This document shows positions 26,588 through 34,890 of a stretch of 45,287 nt of DNA, piece after piece. A program made the translations under genes and the position numbers. The notes below the pieces were generated by a model. The model made no database searches, was not told where the DNA came from, and saw nothing but the letters and a program-made list of their open reading frames with translations. The stretch's first letter is position 1, and each line of letters opens with the position of its first letter. The stretch is from JBCDAP01 sp038747915 (GTDB lineage Bacteria > Planctomycetota > Phycisphaerae > Phycisphaerales > UBA1924): NCBI GenBank assembly GCA_038747915.1, contig JBCDJJ010000022.1, positions 1 to 45,287 on the forward strand. Direction: 5' to 3'.

Positions 26588-27799
26588 TCAGTCAGTGAGA
26601 TTGAATCGCATCCAGACCACAGAGTGCAGCACCGGGTACTCGATGCTCACTCGGAACAGCTTGAGCCGATCGGCCTCGAGACGGAGACGATCGCACGCGT
26701 ACGACAGCATCTCGGGGTAACGCGGCAGTTCAGCGGTGCTGACCGCTGCGACGCCGGTGCCCATGGCGGCGACCTGTTCGTGACCGGGGATGAGCACCGA
26801 GTCGTCTTCGCCGGGCCAGGCGAGCGCATCGGCCTTCTTGCCGATCACGCGGAGCTCGGGGTACACATCGCCGACGAGCCGCTCGTCGATGAGACAGTCA
26901 TAGATAAGAAGACTCGCGGGCGTTGCCACATCGTGGACGATGTTGCCCGCCACGCCGCTCAGGGGGATCCCGGAGACCACATCACCGAGGAAGCACGTCG
27001 CGGCCGATGCCCAGCCCAGGCCCTCCGTCTCGGCGAACGAGCGGCGCAAGCCGTCGCTCGTGGTGTGCCGGCTGATACGTGGCACGGGCTGATGGCAGAA
27101 CTCGGTGAGAAGCGGGACGGCTTGGGTGTCGTCGGCGAGCGCCGCGTCGATCGGGAGACGTGGAGAGATCGGTGACTCCGATGTGAAGTTATCCTTGGCG
27201 ATCTCGAGCGACACGTTGGGCCGCAACCGGCGCAGGTTCACCAGGCCGCGCAGCGACGTGACGCAAGTCCCGCCTTCTCTCGCGCACGGCGCGACGATGA
27301 TGCTCGCGAAGTCGACATCGCAGCACTTGCCGTAGATCTCGCGGTTGACGCGGAAGGCCGAGCGCTTCAGTTCGAGTTCGTGCCCCCGAAGCCCCTCGCC
27401 GGTCAACGAGCGCACCATGAGCTCGAAGGCGCTGCGGTCGTCGGCGTGACGTTCGACGGCCTTGTGGAAGTCGTCGGTGGCGGTCACGAAACGGTCGGTG
27501 ATCTCTTTCTCGACACCGTTCTTGGCCGCGGCGCGGATGACCTGCTTGGACGCCGACACTCCGGGCACGCACATCCCCGCGTTGAGCGGGACCTGCGCGG
27601 TCGCCACGCGATGCACCTGCCAGGCGAGCTTCTTGTTGATGCCGAGGACTCGCTGCAGGTCGACGGGGCGTGCGCCCGCTTCGGGCAGGGCGTTGATGAG
27701 ATCGGCGTAGGCCGCGCGGACGCGGAACGACACATCGGCGACCTCGTCGTCGAGCGTGTGCTTCAGTTCGACGTTCTGCGTGGAGGGTGCGACGGTCAT
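26588..27799 (-). CDS. unrecognised ~400-aa protein with N-terminal HTH (putative regulator, family member 1)
   Basis: 403 aa, no signal or membrane segment. Residues about 25-75 look like a helix-turn-helix: VDLQRVLGINKKLAWQVHRVA. A helical segment (about 75-140) and a large alpha/beta C-terminal part follow (DFASIIVAPCAREGGTCVTSLRG, AVPLLTEFCHQPVPRIS, ASLLIYDCLIDERLVGD, KLFRVSIEYPVLHSVVW). It aligns by pattern along its whole length with the protein at 39558-40772 (404 aa). ATG 27799 is chosen; an in-frame TTG at 27835 is possible. A strong promoter and a palindrome lie upstream. The three pseudopilins and the glycosidase follow on the same strand, so it may control them. Function inferred only. 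Confidence 0.7.
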   Translation of the reverse strand: MTVAPSTQNVELKHTLDDEVADVSFRVRAAYADLINALPEAGARPVDLQRVLGINKKLAWQVHRVATAQVPLNAGMCVPGVSASKQVIRAAAKNGVEKEITDRFVTATDDFHKAVERHADDRSAFELMVRSLTGEGLRGHELELKRSAFRVNREIYGKCCDVDFASIIVAPCAREGGTCVTSLRGLVNLRRLRPNVSLEIAKDNFTSESPISPRLPIDAALADDTQAVPLLTEFCHQPVPRISRHTTSDGLRRSFAETEGLGWASAATCFLGDVVSGIPLSGVAGNIVHDVATPASLLIYDCLIDERLVGDVYPELRVIGKKADALAWPGEDDSVLIPGHEQVAAMGTGVAAVSTAELPRYPEMLSYACDRLRLEADRLKLFRVSIEYPVLHSVVWMRFNLTD

Positions 27800-27901
27800 G
27801 GCGCGATCTCGTGATCCAGTCGGTGAGGACGACAACCCGCTTGAAATCCAAACGTGCTTGAGCTGATTCAGTCTAAGTGAAGATCATCAGGATACCGATC
27901 C

Positions 27902-27925
27902 GGAACTTGAAAAGTTTCATGAAAC
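27902..27925. promoter_or_regulatory. palindromic operator candidate
   Basis: GTTTCATGAAAC (27914-27925) is a perfect 12-bp palindrome, overlapping GGAACTT-gaa-AAGTTTC (27902-27918). It abuts the -10 of the minus-strand promoter, so it covers the expected transcription start of the HTH gene. On the plus strand it lies in the spacer of a TTGAAA...ATAGAA pair facing the VCBS gene. Confidence 0.5.
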
Positions 27926-27926
27926 C

Positions 27927-27954
27927 ATCATAGAAACATTTGCCCCCAGGTCAA
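27927..27954 (-). promoter_or_regulatory. sigma-70-type promoter for HTH gene
   Basis: On the minus strand, TTGACC (27949-27954), a 16-bp spacer and TATGAT (27927-27932). Near consensus at both boxes, 128 bp upstream of ATG 27799. Confidence 0.65.
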
Positions 27955-28019
27955 GGAGAAGTAGCCTCGGTGTGAGCGTTTCGCTGTCGCGAGCACCCCA
28001 TCCGCTGGAGATCCTTGTC

Positions 28020-30077
28020 ATGTCCGCACTTCCCACCCGTTTGTGTGCCACCGCTGTGGCTGCTGGGCTGACGATTGCCGCAGCGAACGCCCAGGTCGGC
28101 TTCACGCTCTCGCCGGAGTCGCCGGTGCGGTCACTGCCCGTGAACTGGTTACCTCAGGATGACAACGACAGCAGCGGGTGTCCCGACCTGCCCGGCATCA
28201 CGCGATTCGGGCAGTTCTCTCGCGACGGCGGCGCGTGGGCCAATGTCGACACCGATCCGGAACTCGAGTTCATCCACCTCGGCAACCTGCAAAGTGCGGT
28301 GGACCCGAACTGCGCCGACGGCCGGCCGGTCCCCACGCCGCAGAGCGTGCTCTTCCCGGGTGATCCGAACGCGCTGCCGTACCTTCTGTTCTATCCGAAC
28401 TTCGGCACCACGATCTTCGTGTTCGAAGCCGATGGTTCACCGGTGACAGGGTGGCCGCGGATCCTCGGCGCGAACAACTTCACGACGGTCGCGGTGGGTG
28501 ACATCAACGGCGACGGCGACGACGAGATCGTGGCGATGGACTTCTCGTTCGGTGCTGCGGCCAACCTCGCGGTGCTCGAGGGCGACGGCACGCAGCCGGC
28601 CTACTTCAATGGCGGCAACGCCATTGTCGTTGGTGGGGTGTTCAAGTCCGCCTCGCTCGCCAACCTCGATGCGGACCCCGGCCTCGAGATCATCCTGATC
28701 GAAGAGTTCGGCGGCGGTGCCGACCTCACGGTGTACGACAACGACGGCAGCTTCTTCGGCAACTTCCCGGTCTCCATCGACACCAACCGTCAGTCGATCC
28801 CGTCCGCGACCGACTTCTTCCAGATCCCCGCGGGCCTCGGGTCGTCGGGCGCGACGGTCTCGGTCGGCGACATCGATGGTGATGGTCAGCCGGAGATTGT
28901 GGCGCAGAGCTTCACCGACCTCGTCGCGTACGAGGCCGACGGCACGCAGATCACGACATTGTTCACGCCGGCATTCCCGGGCGAGTCGCAGACCGCGACC
29001 GGCACGCCGGCGAGCACCGGGGCGCGGGGGTGGGAGCCGCCGGCTTTCGTCGGCTCGCCGCTCAACTCGAACAACGCCCCGATGTTCAGCAGCTTCAACG
29101 CCGCGACGCTCGTCAACCTCGATTCCGACCCGGCGCTCGAGATCGTCTTCAGCGTCAACCTGAACATCCAGACCGGTGGCGGCTCTCCCTTCCCCGATCC
29201 ACAGATCTACGCCATCAACGCCGATGGATCCGTGTTGCCCGGCTACCCGCTCACGCACCCCACGCCGTTCATCTCGAGCAGCGGTGCGACGAACACCAAT
29301 GGTGGCGTGCTCTCCATCGCCGACATCGACTCCGATGGCAACTACGACATCGTCTTCAACGACGGGTGCTTCGGTGACGGGAGCCTCGCGCTCCCCGGAA
29401 TCCAGGATTGCTCGACGCTCATGGCGTGGGACGCGATCACCGCGCAGCCCAAGCCGGGCTTCCCGGTGTCCGTCTCGGCGAACGAGGGGGTTCCCGGCAA
29501 CTTCGACCAGATCATGATTGCTGACATCGACTTCGACGGCCTGATGGAGCTGTTCGTCGGCAACAACAAGGCGGCAAACGCCAACCTCGTCTGGAACCAC
29601 GACGGCACACCGGTCGAGGGCTGGGATCTCGTGGCGAACCCTGACTTCGATGGCCCCGGCGTTCCAAACTTCGCCGACGCAGACGGCGATGGTTTCATGG
29701 AGATCGCGCTCGCGATTTCGAACATCACCAACACCACAAGCTTCAACGACGACCCTCCCGTCGAGGACAACCCCGATGGCGATCGCGGCAGCCTGTTCAT
29801 GTACTCCTCGGACGTCGTGCCTTATTCCGACGAACGGGCGCCCGTGCGGACCTACGGCTACAACAACCACCGAACCTTTGTGGTGCCACCTCTCCCCGAG
29901 TGCGCGGTGTGCATCGCCGACTTTAACGGCGATGGCCCGGTGAACGACGCGGATGTCACCGACTTCGGTGCCGCGGTCGATCTCAAGGCCTACTGCACCG
30001 ACCTGAACGACGACTTTAACCGCGATGCGTTCGACAACGCGGTACATCAGAACTCGCTGCTCTTTGGTTGCGACTGA
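28020..30077 (+). CDS. secreted VCBS/FG-GAP repeat protein with dockerin-like tail
   Basis: 685 aa from ATG 28020 (GGAG 9 nt upstream). Signal peptide MSALPTRLCATAVAAGLTIAAANA before Gln. The body carries at least five Ca-loop repeats (VGDINGDGDDEIVAMDF, NLDADPGLEIILIEEF, VGDIDGDGQPEIVAQSF, IADIDSDGNYDIVFNDG, IADIDFDGLMELFVGNN, FADADGDGFMEIALAIS), which predicts a beta-propeller. The last 55 residues (29910-30077) are a dockerin-like module, CIADFNGDGPVNDADV...DDFNRDAFD, ending FGCD. It is divergent from the HTH gene with overlapping promoters. Probably extracellular; the ligand is unknown. Confidence 0.83.
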   Translation: MSALPTRLCATAVAAGLTIAAANAQVGFTLSPESPVRSLPVNWLPQDDNDSSGCPDLPGITRFGQFSRDGGAWANVDTDPELEFIHLGNLQSAVDPNCADGRPVPTPQSVLFPGDPNALPYLLFYPNFGTTIFVFEADGSPVTGWPRILGANNFTTVAVGDINGDGDDEIVAMDFSFGAAANLAVLEGDGTQPAYFNGGNAIVVGGVFKSASLANLDADPGLEIILIEEFGGGADLTVYDNDGSFFGNFPVSIDTNRQSIPSATDFFQIPAGLGSSGATVSVGDIDGDGQPEIVAQSFTDLVAYEADGTQITTLFTPAFPGESQTATGTPASTGARGWEPPAFVGSPLNSNNAPMFSSFNAATLVNLDSDPALEIVFSVNLNIQTGGGSPFPDPQIYAINADGSVLPGYPLTHPTPFISSSGATNTNGGVLSIADIDSDGNYDIVFNDGCFGDGSLALPGIQDCSTLMAWDAITAQPKPGFPVSVSANEGVPGNFDQIMIADIDFDGLMELFVGNNKAANANLVWNHDGTPVEGWDLVANPDFDGPGVPNFADADGDGFMEIALAISNITNTTSFNDDPPVEDNPDGDRGSLFMYSSDVVPYSDERAPVRTYGYNNHRTFVVPPLPECAVCIADFNGDGPVNDADVTDFGAAVDLKAYCTDLNDDFNRDAFDNAVHQNSLLFGCD

Positions 30078-30108
30078 TCGGAGAGTGCGGTCCCGCGGTG
30101 CGTGCCCA

Positions 30109-30137
30109 ATGCATCGGGCTGACGCAGCCCGTTGCAT
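30109..30137 (+). terminator. terminator hairpin after VCBS gene
   Basis: ATGCA-T-CGGGCT / AGCCCG-T-TGCAT, an 11-bp stem with one T-T mismatch and a 5-nt loop, 31 bp after the stop. No T tract. Confidence 0.5.
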
Positions 30138-30238
30138 CCACGGCCCGGTGCGGACACGCGCGGTATGCCACGCACGCTTGCTCGACGAAAGACGGGCGAG
30201 CGTCTTCTCGAGATCCTGCTTCCGCCGCGGGGTTGACG

Positions 30239-30258
30239 GCGGGCCGGAGTTGGCCCGC
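30239..30258. other. hairpin in leader of PEP-CTERM-like gene
   Basis: Perfect GCGGGCC / GGCCCGC 7-bp stem with a 6-nt loop, 45 bp before the next gene. It could be a leader structure or a second terminator. Confidence 0.3.
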
Positions 30259-30302
30259 AGCGGTGCGACGCAGTGGGGTTTGTTTGTCTATAGGGGGTTC
30301 CC

Positions 30303-31163
30303 ATGCGGAACACGTTTCTGATGAGCATCGCCGCGGGGGCGGCGTGTGCGTCTGTGTCTGAGGCTCAGTTCGGCCGCGCCGTCTCCAGCGATGCCGCCGA
30401 CGACAGCTTCTCGTCCGAGTCGTTCACCATCAGCGGTGGGGTTTACAACGGCAACGCCATGCTCGGCGCGCCCGGGTGGACGCAGGACATGTTCGGCATC
30501 ACCGAGGTCAGCGCGACGAACACGCTGGACAACTTGCCGAACGCGATCGGTGATATTTCGACGCTGCCCTCGCCCTTCGGTCCTGGCTTCCTGAACGAGT
30601 TCGACGGCGGTGTGATCAAGAGCGGCGATGAGGACCGCTTCTTCGGCGTTGTGTCCAACGGCGACGGTGGCCGCGGCCCGAGTTCCGCGACCTGGACATT
30701 CGACATCTCCGGCGCCACCGGCACCTCGATCTCGGTCGACATGGCCGCGTTCGGTGACTTCGTGAACCCGAGCGACACCATCCCGAGCTTCACCGCCTCG
30801 ATCGATGGCGGCACGGCGCAGAGCGTCTTCTCCTTCACCAACACCGGCGGCCCGGTCACCGTGAGTAATCAAAATCAGCAGGAGAACGGCATTTTCTCGG
30901 GCACGAGTTCCACCTTCAGCAGCCCGCTTACGGTCGACGGCGCGGCTCTCACGACCGACTTCGCCACCTTCACCACCGGTCAGCTCGGCGTGGGGGCCAC
31001 ACTCACGCTCACCTTCACCGCCGAACTGAACGACCGGTTCGCCTCGGCCGATGCGTTCGCCTTCCGAAACATCGTTGTCAACGAACTCCCGATCCCGGCT
31101 CCGGGGGTGCTCGCGCTTGCTCCGGTCGCCGGCGTACTGTTCTCACGGCGTCGCCGCGTTTGA
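30303..31163 (+). CDS. secreted protein with PEP-CTERM-like sorting tail
   Basis: 286 aa from ATG 30303, preceded by AGGGGG. Signal peptide MRNTFLMSIAAGAACASVSEA before Gln. The mature part is a beta-sandwich-like domain (FDGGVIKSGDEDRFFGVVSNGDGGRGPSSATWTFDIS, SISVDMAAFGDF, LTLTFTAELNDRFASADAFAFRNIVV), as in many planctomycete secreted proteins of unknown function. The C-terminus is PIPAPG, a hydrophobic stretch of about 14 residues, then SRRRRV. This is a PEP-CTERM-like anchor, with one extra residue after the basic run. A clean terminator follows. Confidence 0.8.
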   Translation: MRNTFLMSIAAGAACASVSEAQFGRAVSSDAADDSFSSESFTISGGVYNGNAMLGAPGWTQDMFGITEVSATNTLDNLPNAIGDISTLPSPFGPGFLNEFDGGVIKSGDEDRFFGVVSNGDGGRGPSSATWTFDISGATGTSISVDMAAFGDFVNPSDTIPSFTASIDGGTAQSVFSFTNTGGPVTVSNQNQQENGIFSGTSSTFSSPLTVDGAALTTDFATFTTGQLGVGATLTLTFTAELNDRFASADAFAFRNIVVNELPIPAPGVLALAPVAGVLFSRRRRV

Positions 31164-31177
31164 CACGCCTTCAAAGA

Positions 31178-31199
31178 CGCCCCCCGCTGGGGGCGTTTC
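31178..31199 (+). terminator. intrinsic terminator after PEP-CTERM-like gene
   Basis: ACGCCCCC / GGGGGCGT perfect 8-bp stem with a 4-nt loop, followed by TTC, 15 bp past the stop. Confidence 0.75.
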
Positions 31200-31310
31200 G
31201 CCCTGCTCTTCGGATCGCGCGTCGGCACGATCCCGAGGGTGCGGCGAAGCGGCACGCCTGCCTGATCCGACCTCGACACTCGGCCGACACAGCGCAAGGG
31301 CACAGGATTC

Positions 31311-33758
31311 ATGATCACGCGTTCGCTTTTCTCCTCGGCTGCGACCACCCGTGTTCTTCTCGGAGCTGCGGGTCTCCTGGCGTGCATCGTGCCGCACACA
31401 CTCGGCGCGGACGTCCAGCCCATCGACGTCCCGCCCGGCGCCGAGGATGGCCTGCCCGATCTCACGCGTGCGCACGACCCGACGTCGGTGCTCGTCACGT
31501 TCACCGCCGAGGCCGACGAGCCCATCATCGAGGCGTTGATGCAGATCGCCGGTACCGAGGTGGAGTGGCGGTCGACCCTGGTGCCCGGGATGGCGCGGCT
31601 CGATCTGGAACATCCGGTCCGCGAGACGATCCTGACGCTGCACCGCTTCGGGCGCTACGTTCGCGATATCGAGCCCGACTACATGGTCTCGCTGCTGCAG
31701 ACACCGAACGATCCCGAGTTCGCCCCGGTGCAGTGGGGGCTCGAGAATACGCAGCAGTTCATCAGCGGGATCCGCGGTTTCAACGACGCCGACATCGATG
31801 CGCTCGAGGCGTGGAATATCTACACCGGCGATCCGAACTTCGTCGTCGCGGTGGTCGACCAGGGCACGGACATCACCCACCCGGACATCGACGCCCAGAT
31901 CTGGACCAACCCTGGCGAATCAGGCCTCGATGGGATGGGCAACGACAAAGCAACGAACGGCATCGACGACGACAGCAACGGCTACGTCGACGATGTTCAC
32001 GGGTGGGACTTCACCACGCAGCGTGGCGACACGATCGACGATCAGAACGACTTCCCGGTCCACGGCACACTCGTCTCCGGCATCATCGGCGCCGAGACCG
32101 ACAACGGCATCGGCATCGCCGGCGTGTGCTGGGACGTGCAGATCATGCCGCTCAAATTCATCGACTTCACGGGCGAGGGCCCGACGGGACTCGCGATCGA
32201 AGCGCTCGAGTACGCGATCAACCAGGGCGTCACGCTCAGCAATCACAGCTGGGGCACATCGTTCGCCTCGACACACCTCAGCGCCGCGATGACCGCGGCC
32301 CGCATGGCCGGCCACATCGTGGTGGCTGCTGCGGGGAACGCGGGCACGCCGGTCGCCGCGTTCCCAGCGGGATTTGGTCAGGACAACATCATCTCGGTCG
32401 CGTCCATCGACAACCGCGACAACCTTGCTGCCTCGAGCCAGTACAACGCGGCGACCGTTGATCTCGGCGCGCCGGGTGTGGGCATCTTCGGACCGGTGCC
32501 TCCGATTGGGAACCCATCGCTGTACGGTTTCACGAGCGGCACGTCCTTCGCAGCGCCGCACGTCACCGGCACCGCGGCGCTGCTCTGGGGCCTGCGGCCC
32601 GACTGGACCTACCAGCAGGTGATCGCCCAGATCCTCGGCAGCACCCGGCCGATCCAGTCGCTCGTCGGCAAGACGGTGACCGAGGGCGCGCTCAACGCCG
32701 GCCGGGCCCTTGTCACCGCGATCCTGCCACCCTCGATCCAGCACACGCCAGGCCCATCCGAGGTGCTCCCGGCGGTCGATGTCGTCTTCTCGGCTGTGGT
32801 CAACGCTGGCGACGACGAGATCATCACACCCCCGGCGCTCAACTACCGCGTCAACTGCGGCCCATGGGTGTCCGTGCCGCTCGACGGCCAGGGCACCGCC
32901 ACGGTCCCCGCGCCCTACTGCGGCGACGTGATCTCGTACTACTTCTCGGTCGAGAGCGCGAGCGCCGGCGTCGTCACCCTCCCCGACCAGTCGCAGAGCG
33001 AGGCGCCCTATGAGTTCCGCGTGGGCCAGCGCGCGGCGGTATTCGCCGATTCGTTTGCCGCCGACCTCGGGTGGGCACGCGACGACGACATCATGTTCGA
33101 CGCGAGCACCGGCCTGTGGGAGCGTGGCACGCCGAGCATCACCTCCGCTCAGCCCGGCGCGGGCGTCGATGACGACTTTTGTCTCGTCACCGACGGTCAG
33201 GACAACGGCTTCGTCGCCGCGTTCGACGTGGACGGGGGCACCACCGCGATCACAAGCCCGCCAATCGACCTCACCAACGTCAACGATGCCGTCCTCCGCT
33301 TCGACCGCTGGTACTTCAACGCTGCCGGCACAGCACCGAACGCGGACATCTTCGTGACGCAGCTCTCCGGCGATGGCGGCACGACCTGGGTCGACGCCGA
33401 GGTCGTCGGCCCCGCGGGCGATGGCACCTCCGGTGGCTGGATCACCACCGAGCTCCGCGTGAACGACCACGTTACCGTCACGGGCCCGTTCCATGTGCGA
33501 TTCCTCGCGTCGGACCTCGGCACCGGCTCACTCGTCGAGGCGGCGATCGACCGTGTTGTCGTCGAGGGCTTGGTGTGCACTGACACCGTTGGTGGCATCG
33601 ACTTCAACGGCGACGGCGCGACCGACAGCGGCGACGTCTCCGCGTTCAGGACAGCGCTCGACGCCGATGACCCATCGGCCGACCACAACCGCGACGGCAC
33701 CATCGACGCGTTCGACGGCGCCTCGTTCTACGCCGCCACAGCAGGGGTGTGCGACTGA
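31311..33758 (+). CDS. secreted subtilisin-like serine protease (S8) with dockerin-like tail
   Basis: 815 aa. Signal peptide to about residue 33, then a propeptide-like region (about 55-125). The S8 catalytic domain runs from about 140 to 460 with the full triad: Asp183 in VAVVDQGTDITHPD, His251 in PVHGTLVSGIIG, Ser412 in SGTSFAAPHVTG. Asn343 in AAAGNAG is the oxyanion residue. A beta-rich region of about 290 residues follows. The last 60 residues (33576-33758) form a dockerin-like pair of Ca loops (DFNGDGATDSGDV, DHNRDGTIDAFD) with a leading Cys and the end GVCD. It should be an active extracellular protease. A pseudopilin gene starts 43 bp downstream, suggesting cotranscription. Confidence 0.9.
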   Translation: MITRSLFSSAATTRVLLGAAGLLACIVPHTLGADVQPIDVPPGAEDGLPDLTRAHDPTSVLVTFTAEADEPIIEALMQIAGTEVEWRSTLVPGMARLDLEHPVRETILTLHRFGRYVRDIEPDYMVSLLQTPNDPEFAPVQWGLENTQQFISGIRGFNDADIDALEAWNIYTGDPNFVVAVVDQGTDITHPDIDAQIWTNPGESGLDGMGNDKATNGIDDDSNGYVDDVHGWDFTTQRGDTIDDQNDFPVHGTLVSGIIGAETDNGIGIAGVCWDVQIMPLKFIDFTGEGPTGLAIEALEYAINQGVTLSNHSWGTSFASTHLSAAMTAARMAGHIVVAAAGNAGTPVAAFPAGFGQDNIISVASIDNRDNLAASSQYNAATVDLGAPGVGIFGPVPPIGNPSLYGFTSGTSFAAPHVTGTAALLWGLRPDWTYQQVIAQILGSTRPIQSLVGKTVTEGALNAGRALVTAILPPSIQHTPGPSEVLPAVDVVFSAVVNAGDDEIITPPALNYRVNCGPWVSVPLDGQGTATVPAPYCGDVISYYFSVESASAGVVTLPDQSQSEAPYEFRVGQRAAVFADSFAADLGWARDDDIMFDASTGLWERGTPSITSAQPGAGVDDDFCLVTDGQDNGFVAAFDVDGGTTAITSPPIDLTNVNDAVLRFDRWYFNAAGTAPNADIFVTQLSGDGGTTWVDAEVVGPAGDGTSGGWITTELRVNDHVTVTGPFHVRFLASDLGTGSLVEAAIDRVVVEGLVCTDTVGGIDFNGDGATDSGDVSAFRTALDADDPSADHNRDGTIDAFDGASFYAATAGVCD

Positions 33759-33801
33759 CCACCCTCTCACAACCGGATCACGATCGATCGGAAAGGGTCC
33801 C

Positions 33802-34890
33802 ATGGAGCTGATGTCAAGGCGGGGTGCCGGCGGGCAGGGGTTCACGCTGATCGAGCTGCTCGTCGTGGTCGCGGTGATCGCCCTGCTGATCGGGGTGCTG
33901 CTGCCGACGCTCGGGCGCGCTCGACAGGCAGCGACCGATGCCGGCTGCCTTTCGAATCTCAGACAGATCGGTGTCGGAGCGTACACGTACTCCGTCGATC
34001 ACGAAGGCCGGATCCATGGACTCTCGTGGACGCTCGACAACCACACTCAGCTCGATGACGTGCCGGCGCCGGCTTCCGACCTTGAGGCCGCCGTGCTGCA
34101 GACGATCAAGCTGATCCGTGACTTTTCGAACAACGACGCCTTCGAGGTGCCGCTGACCGGTTTCTTTCCGTACGTGCGCTACGGGCACCTGCCGCTCACC
34201 CCGTACTTCGATGATCTCTTGACACCGCACCCAGCGTTTGTGTGCCCGGCCGACACCCCGCTCGAGACCGCGCGCCGAGACCCAAACGGTGGATTCGACC
34301 CCGTCGCCGCCGGCATTCACCCCGCGGGCAACACCGATGACACCGCGGAGAGCCTTCGACTCCGCTTTGCTTACTCGTCGAGCTACTACTTCCCGATCGC
34401 GGTCGTCGACACGAACCAGAGCTTTCAGATCCGGACCTCGAAGCGCTCGATCCACCGGTCGCGGTGGCGGCAGGACCGCCAGTTCGTCAATCGAACGCTT
34501 CGCCCGATCAGCCGGGCTGCCGATGCGCTGCCTCTCGAGAACCCGCGGCTGGCGATCGTGGCGTCGCCGGGTCAAAAGATCATGAAGTTCCACGAGACCT
34601 CGTATCACCGGGATCGCACCTCGGGTCGGTACTACTTCCTCCCCGGGGTAATGCAGCCGGTGCTGCTGTTCGACGGCTCGGCCCGTGCCGTCACGCCGGA
34701 GGACATGAACCCGGGGTGGGAGCCCGAACGGCCCGCGTCGTACGATAGGAATACGATCAACGTGATGCGGAACGATCGTGACCCCTCGGACTCCAACCGG
34801 TACCCGGGGTACTGCAAGTGGACCCGTGGTGGGCTGCGCGGGATCGACCTCGGCGGCTCCGAGGTGGAGACAGCACCACGCATCTACTGA
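33802..34890 (+). CDS. pseudopilin-like protein (GLRGID subtype)
   Basis: 362 aa from ATG 33802, with AAGGG upstream. Leader MELMSRRGAGGQG, then FTLIELLVVVAVIALLIGVLLPTL. Next comes SNLRQIGVGAYTYSVDHEGRIHGLSW and a large variable domain. Near the C-terminus are MQPVLLFDGSARAVTPEDM (the DGS motif of the other copies) and WTRGGLRGIDLGGSE. The latter block recurs almost unchanged at the end of the pseudopilin at 43683-44828 and is absent from copies A-C. It is 43 bp behind a secreted protease, so the two may be made together. Confidence 0.83.
   Translation: MELMSRRGAGGQGFTLIELLVVVAVIALLIGVLLPTLGRARQAATDAGCLSNLRQIGVGAYTYSVDHEGRIHGLSWTLDNHTQLDDVPAPASDLEAAVLQTIKLIRDFSNNDAFEVPLTGFFPYVRYGHLPLTPYFDDLLTPHPAFVCPADTPLETARRDPNGGFDPVAAGIHPAGNTDDTAESLRLRFAYSSSYYFPIAVVDTNQSFQIRTSKRSIHRSRWRQDRQFVNRTLRPISRAADALPLENPRLAIVASPGQKIMKFHETSYHRDRTSGRYYFLPGVMQPVLLFDGSARAVTPEDMNPGWEPERPASYDRNTINVMRNDRDPSDSNRYPGYCKWTRGGLRGIDLGGSEVETAPRIY

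Noticed and set aside
28437..30137. 566-codon open frame on the minus strand
   Set aside because: Shadow of the VCBS/dockerin-like gene. Composition is biased to Arg/Val/Glu and there is no motif.
30233..30294. TTGACG ... TATAGG as a promoter for the PEP-CTERM-like gene
   Set aside because: The spacing is far too long, and TATAGGGGG is better read as the ribosome binding site just before ATG 30303.
31920..33494. 524-codon open frame on the minus strand
   Set aside because: Antisense to the subtilase with its intact catalytic triad. No recognisable domain.
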